Shown here: positions 14,758-21,937 of the stretch, in pieces
Layout: each line of letters opens with the position of its first letter
How positions within the stretch are numbered: the first letter of the stretch is position 1
NCBI GenBank assembly: GCA_042095375.1
Contig: JBELBJ010000015.1
Coordinates: 1-29,124, forward strand
Direction: 5' to 3'
From: GCA-2715645 sp042095375
GTDB lineage: Bacteria; Bacteroidota; Bacteroidia; Cytophagales; MED-G16
DNA: 29,124 bases
Program-made: the position numbers and the translations under genes
The notes under the pieces: generated by a model
What the model was told of the DNA's origin: nothing
The model's database searches: none
The model's input: only the letters and a program-made list of their open reading frames with translations

Positions 14758-16647
14758 ATGAGTGAACTTATTAAACATGAATGTGGGATTGCATTATTAA
14801 GGTTAAGAAAACCACTGCAATTTTATCTTGATAAATATGAAACCATATTTTATGCTCCAAAAAAAATGTTTTTATTAATGCATAAGCAAAGAAACCGAGG
14901 TCAAGACGGATCAGGAATTGCATCTGTAAAAATGAATGTAGAGCCTGGAAATAAATATATAAATCGCTATCGATCTGTTGACCAAAATTCGATTCAACTA
15001 ATTTTTAATAAGATAAATAAGAAACTAAATAATTGTATTGCAAGAAATGAAAAAGATAATTGGTCTAATGCGGATTGGTTAAAAAGAAATATAAATTTTA
15101 CAGGAGAATTATGGTTAGGACATTTAAGATATGGAACTTTTGGAAAAAATAGCATTGAAAATTGTGCTCCCACACTTAGACAAAATAATTGGAAAAGTAG
15201 AAATCTAATATTAGCTGGTAACTTCAATATGACGAATCTAGACTATTTATTTGATGAATTGGTAGAAATTGGACAAAGTCCAAAAGAGAAATCTGATACA
15301 GTAACAATTTTAGAAAAAATAGGGCATTTTTTAGACGAAGAAAATTTAAAAATTTTTAATAAGTACGATAAAAAAATCTCAAGGAAGGAAATTTCAAAAA
15401 GAATTGAAAAAGAAATTGATATTTCTTCAATTTTAAAAAAATCATTTAAAGATTTTGATGGTGGATATGCGATGTCAGGACTTATTGGCCATGGATCATC
15501 TTTTATTATAAGAGACCCTAATGGCATAAGGCCAGTTTATTATTATACGAATAATGAAATAGTGGTAGCAACTAGTGAAAGACCACCTATTAAAACTGCT
15601 TTTGATTGTAAATACTCAGAGATTAAAGAACTCGATCCAGGTCATGCACTAATAGTTAATGTAGATGGAAACTTTTCAGTAGAAGAAATAATTAGTCCAG
15701 GTGAAAAAAAATCTTGTTCTTTTGAAAGAATTTATTTTTCAAGAGGAAATGATCCTGATATTTATAAAGAAAGAAAAAAACTAGGAAGCTTATTAGTTCC
15801 TCAAACACTTAAATCAATAAATTTTAATTTAAAAGATACAATTTTTTCTTTTGTGCCTAATACATCTGAAACTTGTTTTTATGGCTTAGTTGATTCTCTG
15901 AAAGATTACCTTAATAATGAAAAGTTAAAATTATTAACAAATAAAAAAACAGGTATTAATGTATTAAAAGACTTTTTAAAAAATAAGGTTAGAATTGAAA
16001 AACTTATTACTAAAGATGTTAAAATGAGGACTTTTATATCTACTGATAAAGGAAGAAATGATTTAGTTTCAAATGTTTATGATACTACATTTAAATTAGT
16101 TGATTCTGATAAAGACACAGTAGTTATTATTGATGATTCAATTGTAAGAGGTACTACATTAGAAAAAAGTATTTTAAGTTTATTAGCTAAACTTAACTCT
16201 AAAAAAGTAGTTTTTGTTTCATCTTCTCCACAAATAAGATATCCTGATTGTTATGGAATTGATATGAGTAAGATGAATCAATTTGTAGCTTTTAGGGCTC
16301 TGATTAAATTGATTAAGGATAGAAAAATGGAGAATTCAATAGATGAAACTTATGAGGCTTGTAAGAAATCTTTAAATAATAATAAACCAATAAATCATGT
16401 AAAAACTCTTTATGACATGTTTTCATATGATGATATTTCAAATTATGTTGCCAAGATAGTTAAACCTAAAGAAATGAAATCTCAGTTTCAAATTATATAT
16501 CAAAATATAGATAATCTAAATAAGGCGTGTCCAAATCATTTAGGGGATTGGTATTTTACCGGAAATTATCCAACTTTAGGAGGTAATTTGGTAGCAAACA
16601 GATCATTCATTAATTTTTTTGAAGGGAAAAAAGGTAGAGCTTATTAA
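14758..16647 (+). CDS. Long PurF-like class II glutamine amidotransferase / phosphoribosyltransferase
   Basis: A 629-aa protein, clearly longer than the roughly 470-510 aa of ordinary amidophosphoribosyltransferase. The N-terminal Ntn glutaminase domain has its nucleophile candidate at Cys9 (HECGIALL), preceded by eight residues that would have to be removed. RGQDGSG and GHLRYGTFGKNS follow as in class II amidotransferases. The C-terminal phosphoribosyltransferase domain carries the PRPP loop VVIIDDSIVRGTT at 455-467 and the matching APQ/SPQIRYPDCYGIDM segment. It matches the long PurF paralogue of Flavobacteriia, usually annotated amidophosphoribosyltransferase. Whether it makes phosphoribosylamine or another aminated product is not known to me. 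It ends 2 bp before the convergent iscA-type gene. Confidence 0.85.
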   Translation: MSELIKHECGIALLRLRKPLQFYLDKYETIFYAPKKMFLLMHKQRNRGQDGSGIASVKMNVEPGNKYINRYRSVDQNSIQLIFNKINKKLNNCIARNEKDNWSNADWLKRNINFTGELWLGHLRYGTFGKNSIENCAPTLRQNNWKSRNLILAGNFNMTNLDYLFDELVEIGQSPKEKSDTVTILEKIGHFLDEENLKIFNKYDKKISRKEISKRIEKEIDISSILKKSFKDFDGGYAMSGLIGHGSSFIIRDPNGIRPVYYYTNNEIVVATSERPPIKTAFDCKYSEIKELDPGHALIVNVDGNFSVEEIISPGEKKSCSFERIYFSRGNDPDIYKERKKLGSLLVPQTLKSINFNLKDTIFSFVPNTSETCFYGLVDSLKDYLNNEKLKLLTNKKTGINVLKDFLKNKVRIEKLITKDVKMRTFISTDKGRNDLVSNVYDTTFKLVDSDKDTVVIIDDSIVRGTTLEKSILSLLAKLNSKKVVFVSSSPQIRYPDCYGIDMSKMNQFVAFRALIKLIKDRKMENSIDETYEACKKSLNNNKPINHVKTLYDMFSYDDISNYVAKIVKPKEMKSQFQIIYQNIDNLNKACPNHLGDWYFTGNYPTLGGNLVANRSFINFFEGKKGRAY

Positions 16648-16649
16648 TT

Positions 16650-16976
16650 TTATAATGAAAAACTTTCACCACATCCGCATGTTCTTGAAGCATTTGGGTT
16701 TTTAAACTCAAAACCTTTACCATTTAGTCCGTCACTAAAGTCTAATTCAGTTCCAATTAAATAAAATAAGCTTTTTTTATCAATTATTATCTTAATTCCT
16801 CCATCTTCAAAAATTTTATCTGTATCAGAAATTTGATTATCAAACTTAAGATCATACATTAATCCAGAGCATCCACCACCTTTAACAAGAACTCTTAAAC
16901 TAAAATCAGAATTATACTTCTCTGTAATCTTTAGTTCATTTAATCTTAATATAGCTTTTTCTGATATCTTGATCAT
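16650..16976 (-). CDS. A-type Fe-S cluster carrier (IscA/SufA/ErpA family)
   Basis: A 108-aa HesB-family protein that carries Fe-S clusters to target apoproteins. The three conserved cysteines are present: Cys36 in GGGCSGLMY, and Cys100 and Cys102 in the C-terminal SRTCGCGESF. Which subgroup it belongs to (IscA, SufA or ErpA) cannot be decided, because no isc/suf genes are near. It is monocistronic: convergent with the PurF-like gene on one side and divergent from thiL on the other (51 bp). A TAnnTTTG-type box lies 17 nt upstream. Confidence 0.93.
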   Translation of the reverse strand: MIKISEKAILRLNELKITEKYNSDFSLRVLVKGGGCSGLMYDLKFDNQISDTDKIFEDGGIKIIIDKKSLFYLIGTELDFSDGLNGKGFEFKNPNASRTCGCGESFSL

Positions 16977-16993
16977 AAATAGTATTATTTTTA

Positions 16994-17001
16994 CAAAAGT
17001 A
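16994..17001 (-). promoter_or_regulatory. putative -7 promoter box for the Fe-S carrier gene
   Basis: The minus strand reads TACTTTTG, matching TAnnTTTG, with the last base 17 nt before the ATG at 16976. No good -33 TTG is visible at 19 nt. Confidence 0.4.
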
Positions 17002-17027
17002 TATCATGTCATTTTAATTTTAAAATA

Positions 17028-18053
17028 ATGAAAGGTAAAAGTTTAGAAGATATTGGCGAATTTGGTTTAATTGAGATAATTAAAAAAAAATTTAATATTA
17101 AAAATAATTCTTCTATTGTTGGTATTGGAGATGATAGTGCTGTTATTTTCAAATCAAAAGATGATCATTTTATAATTTCTTCTGATATGCTTATTGAAGG
17201 AATTCATTTTGATCTTACATATCATCCAATAAAACATCTTGGTTATAAATCTGTATCAACAAATCTATCTGATATCTACTCTATGAATGGATTTGCTAAT
17301 CAAATAACAATTAATTTAGGGTTAAGTAATAGATTTTCATTAGATGCTATTAAAGAATTTTATAAAGGTGTAAAAATTGCATGTAAAGAATATAATGTTG
17401 ATTTAGTTGGTGGGGATACAACTTCTTCTAAAACTGGATTGATTATTTCAGTTTCTGCTATTGGTAATGTTTTAAAAAAAAAATTAACTCTCAGAAAAAC
17501 AGCAAAGAAAAATGATATTATATGTGTTTCTGGTGATTTAGGAAGATCATATCTAGGATTACATATCTTGGAACGAGAGAAATCTGTTTTTTTTTCAAAT
17601 CCCGAAATGCAACCCGAATTATCAAATTATAAAGATTTAATTGAGAAACAATTAAAACCAAAAGCAAGAAAAGATATAATTGAAAAATTTAATGAAATTA
17701 ATATTGTTCCAAATTCAATGATTGATATTTCAGATGGTTTAGCATCTGATTTAATTCATTTATCTGTTCAGTCTAAATTAGGTCTTAAAATTTATGAGGA
17801 AAAATTGCCTATTTTAAAATCAACTATTTTATCTGCTAACGAGCTTAACTTAAATCCCACAACTTGTGCATTAAATGGAGGGGAAGACTATGAATTATTA
17901 TTTTCAGTAAATGAAAAAGATTATAATACTTTAAGAGAAAATGATATTGATATTACATCAATTGGATACTTTACATCTAATAAAAAATGTATTTTAGTTT
18001 CAAAAGATGGCGAATTAATTAATTTAAAAGCTCAAGGCTGGAAACATTTTTAA
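17028..18053 (+). CDS. thiL: Thiamine-monophosphate kinase
   Basis: A 341-aa PurM/ThiL-superfamily kinase that makes thiamine diphosphate from thiamine monophosphate and ATP. The N-terminal GIGDDSAVI motif is at residues 32-40, DLVGGDTTSS lies near 125, SDGLASDLIHL and GGEDYELLF in the C-terminal half, and the usual final QGWKHF closes the protein. Full length, no defects. No other thiamine gene is nearby. Its last 35 bp overlap the 3' end of the convergent ispE gene, and both C-termini look natural. It includes runs of ten A and nine T in the coding sequence (around 17474 and 17586). Confidence 0.96.
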   Translation: MKGKSLEDIGEFGLIEIIKKKFNIKNNSSIVGIGDDSAVIFKSKDDHFIISSDMLIEGIHFDLTYHPIKHLGYKSVSTNLSDIYSMNGFANQITINLGLSNRFSLDAIKEFYKGVKIACKEYNVDLVGGDTTSSKTGLIISVSAIGNVLKKKLTLRKTAKKNDIICVSGDLGRSYLGLHILEREKSVFFSNPEMQPELSNYKDLIEKQLKPKARKDIIEKFNEINIVPNSMIDISDGLASDLIHLSVQSKLGLKIYEEKLPILKSTILSANELNLNPTTCALNGGEDYELLFSVNEKDYNTLRENDIDITSIGYFTSNKKCILVSKDGELINLKAQGWKHF

Positions 18054-18858
18054 GAATATTTGTTTCAATTAATGAACAATTTTTAAATTTACTCTTATCA
18101 ATTGTTACATCTTTATTAAATATTCCATAGATAGCAGATCCTGTTCCAGATAAGCTTGAAAACAGTGCTCCGTTGCTATAAAGACTATCTTTGATTTTTT
18201 TTAAAAAATTATATTTAAAAAAAATATAACTCTCAAAATCATTAAAAATATATTTTTTCCAATTTTCAATACTTTCGTTTTCAAGAATAGTTTTAATGGA
18301 ATATTTAGATTTATTTATAGAAATTTTTTTAAACGCTTCTTTTGTTGAGACATGAAGATTAGGGATTATTATTATAACTTTTTTATTATTTATATCAATA
18401 CTAATTTTTTCAATAATGTTTCCTGTTCCTTGGACATAACTTATTTCATTATTTATAAAGAAAGGGCAGTCACTTCCAGTTTTTTCTGCTATTTTAAATA
18501 ATTCATTTTTTTTTATTTTTAAATTCAGTAATTTATTAATAGTTAATAAAGAAAATGTAGCATTTGATGAACCTCCCCCTAATCCACTTCCTATTGGAAT
18601 GTTTTTATAAAGAAATATATCAAGAGGTTTAACTTTTGTCTGTATTTCTTCGATAATTTTAAAAATAATATTTTCCTTTAATTTACCAGGTATTTTAATT
18701 CCAGAAGTTTTGAATGATGCGATATTTGATTTTTTTATTTCTATTATATCAAAAAGATTTATAGGACAGAAACAGGATTCTAAATTATGATAACCATTAC
18801 TTTTTTTTGAAATAACGTTTAATCCTACATTTATTTTAGCATTTGGGAAAAAAATCAT
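18019..18858 (-). CDS. ispE: 4-diphosphocytidyl-2-C-methyl-D-erythritol kinase
   Basis: A 279-aa GHMP kinase of the MEP isoprenoid pathway, phosphorylating CDP-methylerythritol. The opening PNAKINVGL (residues 5-13, Lys8), the glycine-rich ATP loop IPIGSGLGGGSSNA (87-100), the catalytic Asp in TGSDCPFF (Asp130) and GTGSAIYG near the end are all present. It is the last gene of the minus-strand group starting at the ostA-like gene, 12 bp after fabI. Its 3' end overlaps thiL by 35 bp. Confidence 0.96.
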   Translation of the reverse strand: MIFFPNAKINVGLNVISKKSNGYHNLESCFCPINLFDIIEIKKSNIASFKTSGIKIPGKLKENIIFKIIEEIQTKVKPLDIFLYKNIPIGSGLGGGSSNATFSLLTINKLLNLKIKKNELFKIAEKTGSDCPFFINNEISYVQGTGNIIEKISIDINNKKVIIIIPNLHVSTKEAFKKISINKSKYSIKTILENESIENWKKYIFNDFESYIFFKYNFLKKIKDSLYSNGALFSSLSGTGSAIYGIFNKDVTIDKSKFKNCSLIETNILKNVSSLELLN

Positions 18859-18870
18859 AGAATTTAATTT

Positions 18871-19677
18871 CTATTCAAAACTGTCTATAATTTCTTCTGA
18901 AATACCAGTATTTGAAAATCCCCCATCATGAAACAGGTTTTGCATCGTAATTTTTCGACTTAAATCTGAAAATAAAAAAACGCAATAATTTGCACATTCT
19001 TCAGCACTAGCATTTCCAAGAGGAGACATTTTATCAGCAAATTTATAAAAACTTTCAAATGCTTTGATACCTTTACCCGCTGTAGTTTTCGTTGGTGATT
19101 GTGAAATTGTATTTACTCTAATATTTTTAATTTTTCCAAGTCGATAACCATAACTTCTAGTGATGGATTCTAGTACTGATTTTGCTTCCGCCATATCTGA
19201 ATAAAAAGGAAAAGATTTTTGGGCAGCTATATATGACAATCCAACTATTGAACCCCATTCATTAATTGAATCAAGTTTTTCACTCGTTTGCATAATTTTA
19301 TGAAATGAAATTCCTGAGATATCTAAAGTTTTTAAAAACCAATCATAATTTAAATCCCCATAATTTCTGTTTTTTCTAACATTAGGAGACATACCTACAG
19401 AGTGTAATATAAAATCTATTTTACCATTAAAAATTTTTTTGGATTTAATAAAAAGATTTTCTAGATCATCTAATGATGTGACATCAGCAGGTATAACTTC
19501 AGATTTACATTTCTTAGATAAAATATCTATTTTACCCATTCTTAATGCAATCGGGGCATTAGTTAATACTAGATTAGCACCTTCTTTATTGCATCTTTCA
19601 GCGACTTTCCATGCGATAGAATTTTCATCAAGAGCTCCAAAAATTAATCCATTTTTATTAGATAAAAGGTTATTCAT
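18871..19677 (-). CDS. fabI: Enoyl-[acyl-carrier-protein] reductase FabI (NADH)
   Basis: A 268-aa atypical short-chain dehydrogenase doing the last reduction of each fatty-acid elongation cycle. The catalytic Tyr159 and Lys166 are in the FabI spacing Y-x6-K (FYSDMAEAK), with the outer Tyr149 in GLSYIAAQ. The N-terminal nucleotide segment GLIFGALDENSIAW and the NTISQSPTKTTAGKGI loop are also diagnostic of FabI. It is 7 bp downstream of the 65-aa membrane protein and upstream of ispE. Confidence 0.96.
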   Translation of the reverse strand: MNNLLSNKNGLIFGALDENSIAWKVAERCNKEGANLVLTNAPIALRMGKIDILSKKCKSEVIPADVTSLDDLENLFIKSKKIFNGKIDFILHSVGMSPNVRKNRNYGDLNYDWFLKTLDISGISFHKIMQTSEKLDSINEWGSIVGLSYIAAQKSFPFYSDMAEAKSVLESITRSYGYRLGKIKNIRVNTISQSPTKTTAGKGIKAFESFYKFADKMSPLGNASAEECANYCVFLFSDLSRKITMQNLFHDGGFSNTGISEEIIDSFE

Positions 19678-19684
19678 TTTTTTA

Positions 19685-19882
19685 TTAAAATATATTAAAC
19701 TCTCTAGCTACAAAATAAGGAATAATTATATAAAGAATGCTATCTCTTATTAAATAAAATAGAATTACTAACAAGACAACTTTCCATCCTAATTTTTTAA
19801 TTGTTTTTTTAAGACCATTTTGTTTGTAATAATTTATATTTTCTTTAATAAAGTTTGGCATTAAATTATTCATAAATGACAT
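19685..19882 (-). CDS. Small membrane protein, conserved hypothetical
   Basis: A 65-aa protein. A basic N-terminal half (KENINYYKQNGLKKTIKK) is followed by a Gly-Trp and one long or two short hydrophobic stretches (about residues 35-60: VVLLVILFYLIRDSILYIII). I recall similar small proteins beside fabI and recN in Flavobacteriia, which supports it as a real gene, but I know of no function. Spacing is tight: 6 bp after the DUF4835 gene and 7 bp before fabI. The LIRD in the middle of the hydrophobic stretch suggests a hairpin or amphipathic break. Confidence 0.75.
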   Translation of the reverse strand: MSFMNNLMPNFIKENINYYKQNGLKKTIKKLGWKVVLLVILFYLIRDSILYIIIPYFVAREFNIF

Positions 19883-19888
19883 TATAAT

Positions 19889-20779
19889 TTAATTTAGAAT
19901 TTTAGAAAAATTTTCTGTTTTACTTGGATCAATTTTAGATAAAATATTATATGCATCTTTTCTTATATTAATAAGTCCTTTAGAAAAAACATTACTAATT
20001 TCATTTGACTTAGAATTAATAAAAGATTTAATCAAAATTGAATTAGGTTTTATCTGATTTACTTCAGATATATTTTTTAAATCCTTTATTATACTTTCAC
20101 GGCTCTTTTCTTCATTATTTTCAAAAATATCAAGACCATTTATATGATAATTATAAAATGATTTTCTAAAAATTTCAAATTCAGGATTTAGTAGATTTTC
20201 AGTCAACCAATATCTGTTATTGTTTGATCCAAATTGATCCCAACCTATATAATTTGATTGTTGAGCATTATTTACAATCTTCCAAGCCTTTTGGAAATCT
20301 TTTTCTCCCCCTAGTTTCTCAAATGAATCATTATCCATTCCAATAATTATGTAGGCATAGTAAGCCAAAAGCGATGTTATGTTATTATTAAAATTGTTTT
20401 CATTAAATTCTAAAGGTTGAGATGATACATATTCAAAGGACCAATCCTTATCTCCATGATTTAGTAATATTGATTCATAAGATGAATTAAAAATAGGTCT
20501 AGAGGAAAGGATTTGAACAGATGCTTCAAAATTACTAATAGAGGGGAGATTAACTATATTAATAATAAAATTACATTTAATTTTTTCTTCATTTTTATAT
20601 GTTTCTTCAGTCCATTTTTGATTATTCAAAAACTGTTCAAAAGCAACTTTCATTTCATCAAAAATATATTTTTCACTAGTTTCGATATTATCTGAATTGA
20701 TAAAAACTGTTGAGTTTAGTTCTTGAGAAAATATTGACTGATTTAAAAAAAAAAGAAAGATTAAAAAGAAAAATTTCAT
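19889..20779 (-). CDS. DUF4835 family protein (PorD-type, T9SS-associated)
   Basis: A 296-aa exported protein with a signal peptide of about 18 residues (MKFFFLIFLFF...IFSQ). The mature start ELNSTVFINSDNIETS, the central SSRPIFNSSY, and NNAQQSNYIGWDQF and YNYHINGLDI match the DUF4835 family as I remember it from Bacteroidetes. The family is sometimes annotated as type IX secretion protein PorD; the mechanism is not established in what I can recall. In relatives it sits between coaBC and recN; here both neighbours are absent and it follows rpoZ by 18 bp. Confidence 0.85.
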   Translation of the reverse strand: MKFFFLIFLFFLNQSIFSQELNSTVFINSDNIETSEKYIFDEMKVAFEQFLNNQKWTEETYKNEEKIKCNFIINIVNLPSISNFEASVQILSSRPIFNSSYESILLNHGDKDWSFEYVSSQPLEFNENNFNNNITSLLAYYAYIIIGMDNDSFEKLGGEKDFQKAWKIVNNAQQSNYIGWDQFGSNNNRYWLTENLLNPEFEIFRKSFYNYHINGLDIFENNEEKSRESIIKDLKNISEVNQIKPNSILIKSFINSKSNEISNVFSKGLINIRKDAYNILSKIDPSKTENFSKILN

Positions 20780-20797
20780 AAAGAAAAGAAACTCTAT

Positions 20798-21130
20798 TTA
20801 TAAATTACTATTTGATAAGTCTTCTTCTTTTTCTTCTGAATTTCTAAATATTAATTCATCATTTAAAAGTTCTTCAGTAGCAATAGTTGTAGGTTTTGGT
20901 AATCTTTCGTAGTACCTAGATATTTCAATTTGTTCTCTATTTTCAAAAATTTCCTCTAAATTATCCACATCAGATGCAAATTCAGCAAGTTTTGAATTTA
21001 ATTCTTCTTTTTGAACTGCAGAAATTTGTTTTGCTCTCTTGCCTATTATATTAACTGATTTATAGATATTTCCTGTTTTTGAAGATAAATCTTTATAATC
21101 TCTAGTGTTAAGTGTTGACTTAATTTTCAT
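20798..21130 (-). CDS. rpoZ: RNA polymerase omega subunit (Rpb6/RpoZ), Bacteroidetes form
   Basis: A 110-aa protein with the core TGNIYKSVNIIGKRAKQI (about residues 19-36), the omega/Rpb6 helix. An acidic helix EEIFENREQIEISRYYERLPKP, diagnostic for the Bacteroidetes version, follows. It stabilises RNA polymerase assembly. The C-terminal tail is short and acidic. It lies between bamD (9-bp gap) and the DUF4835 gene, as in many Flavobacteriia. A full promoter match lies within the end of bamD, so it may be expressed independently of the upstream genes. Confidence 0.92.
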   Translation of the reverse strand: MKIKSTLNTRDYKDLSSKTGNIYKSVNIIGKRAKQISAVQKEELNSKLAEFASDVDNLEEIFENREQIEISRYYERLPKPTTIATEELLNDELIFRNSEEKEEDLSNSNL

Positions 21131-21139
21131 TTTTTTATA

Positions 21140-21937
21140 CTATTTATTTTCTGCAAATGTACCTAAAAAATTTAAACTTTCAATATACATTTTTTCTGCT
21201 TCTTTAATAAATGTACTTTTTGGATATTTATCGATAAACTGTATATAAAAATCAGTTACTTTCTTGTATCTATCTTTTTGTAAGCTTTCAAAACTTGATT
21301 TTGCAATTAAAAATTGAGATGAAATTATTAGATAATACGATTCTTCATCAAAAATAGATCCAGGGAATTCAATTTGAAAATTTTTTAATGCAATAATTGC
21401 TGATTTATATTTTTTAGTTTTATAATATTGTTTTGCATTAAAAAAATACTTTTTTTCAATCTTTACTCTGAGTTCATCTATTAAATCACCAGCATCTTTA
21501 GAATATTGACTATATGGGTATTTATTAATAAATGCTTGAATAGATTCTATAGCTTTGAAACTACTTGATTGATCCAAATCAAAATTAGGAGAGTCTTTAT
21601 ACAGTGAATATCCATAAAGATATTCAGCTTCTATGACTCTTTCACTTCTTGAATATAATTCTATAAATTCTTTAAAATAATTTGCGCTTAAAATATATTG
21701 TTTTTGTTGATATAAGCAATAAGCAAAATAAAAATCAACAATTTCAGATTTTTCTGTTCCTTTTACAAGGGGTTTAATATCTTCAAATAATGTGCTTGCT
21801 TTATAATACTCTTCTTGTTCATAATATTTTAATGCACCTTCAAGTTTTTCTTCATATCCTTCTGTTTTGAACAGTTTTCTATATTCATTGCATGATAATG
21901 ATATAAAAATTATAATTAAGAATAATTTATTTTTCAT
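21140..21937 (-). CDS. bamD: Outer membrane protein assembly factor BamD (lipoprotein)
   Basis: A 265-aa lipoprotein. The signal peptide has a lipobox ISLSC with the lipidated cysteine at residue 16. It is followed by five TPR-like helical pairs, such as YYEQEEYYKASTLFEDI, FAYCLYQQKQYILSANYFKEFI and AKQYYKTKKYKSAIIALKNFQIEFP. These match BamD, which recruits unfolded barrel proteins to BamA. Length and the rpoZ neighbour agree. Its start overlaps the end of the ostA-like gene by 11 bp, indicating co-transcription and probably translational coupling. Confidence 0.92.
   Translation of the reverse strand: MKNKLFLIIIFISLSCNEYRKLFKTEGYEEKLEGALKYYEQEEYYKASTLFEDIKPLVKGTEKSEIVDFYFAYCLYQQKQYILSANYFKEFIELYSRSERVIEAEYLYGYSLYKDSPNFDLDQSSSFKAIESIQAFINKYPYSQYSKDAGDLIDELRVKIEKKYFFNAKQYYKTKKYKSAIIALKNFQIEFPGSIFDEESYYLIISSQFLIAKSSFESLQKDRYKKVTDFYIQFIDKYPKSTFIKEAEKMYIESLNFLGTFAENK
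21154..21186 (-). promoter_or_regulatory. putative promoter for rpoZ inside bamD
   Basis: The minus strand carries TTG, then 19 nt, then TACATTTG (21161-21154). This is a full match to the Bacteroidetes promoter (TTG at -33, TAnnTTTG at -7, spacing 17-23) and the best promoter match I found in the window. The box ends 23 nt before the rpoZ ATG and lies in the last codons of bamD. Confidence 0.55.

Noticed and set aside
14994..15527. Two open frames on the minus strand
   Set aside because: Both lie inside the PurF-like gene, which is strongly supported on the other strand.
16640..16700. Terminator between the PurF-like gene and the Fe-S carrier gene
   Set aside because: Only a 5-bp TGAAA/TTTCA stem is present, too weak to call.
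19439..19753. 104-codon open frame on the plus strand
   Set aside because: Antisense to fabI and the 65-aa gene; no recognisable features.
20513..20695. 60-codon Phe-rich open frame on the plus strand
   Set aside because: Antisense to the DUF4835 gene; composition artefact.
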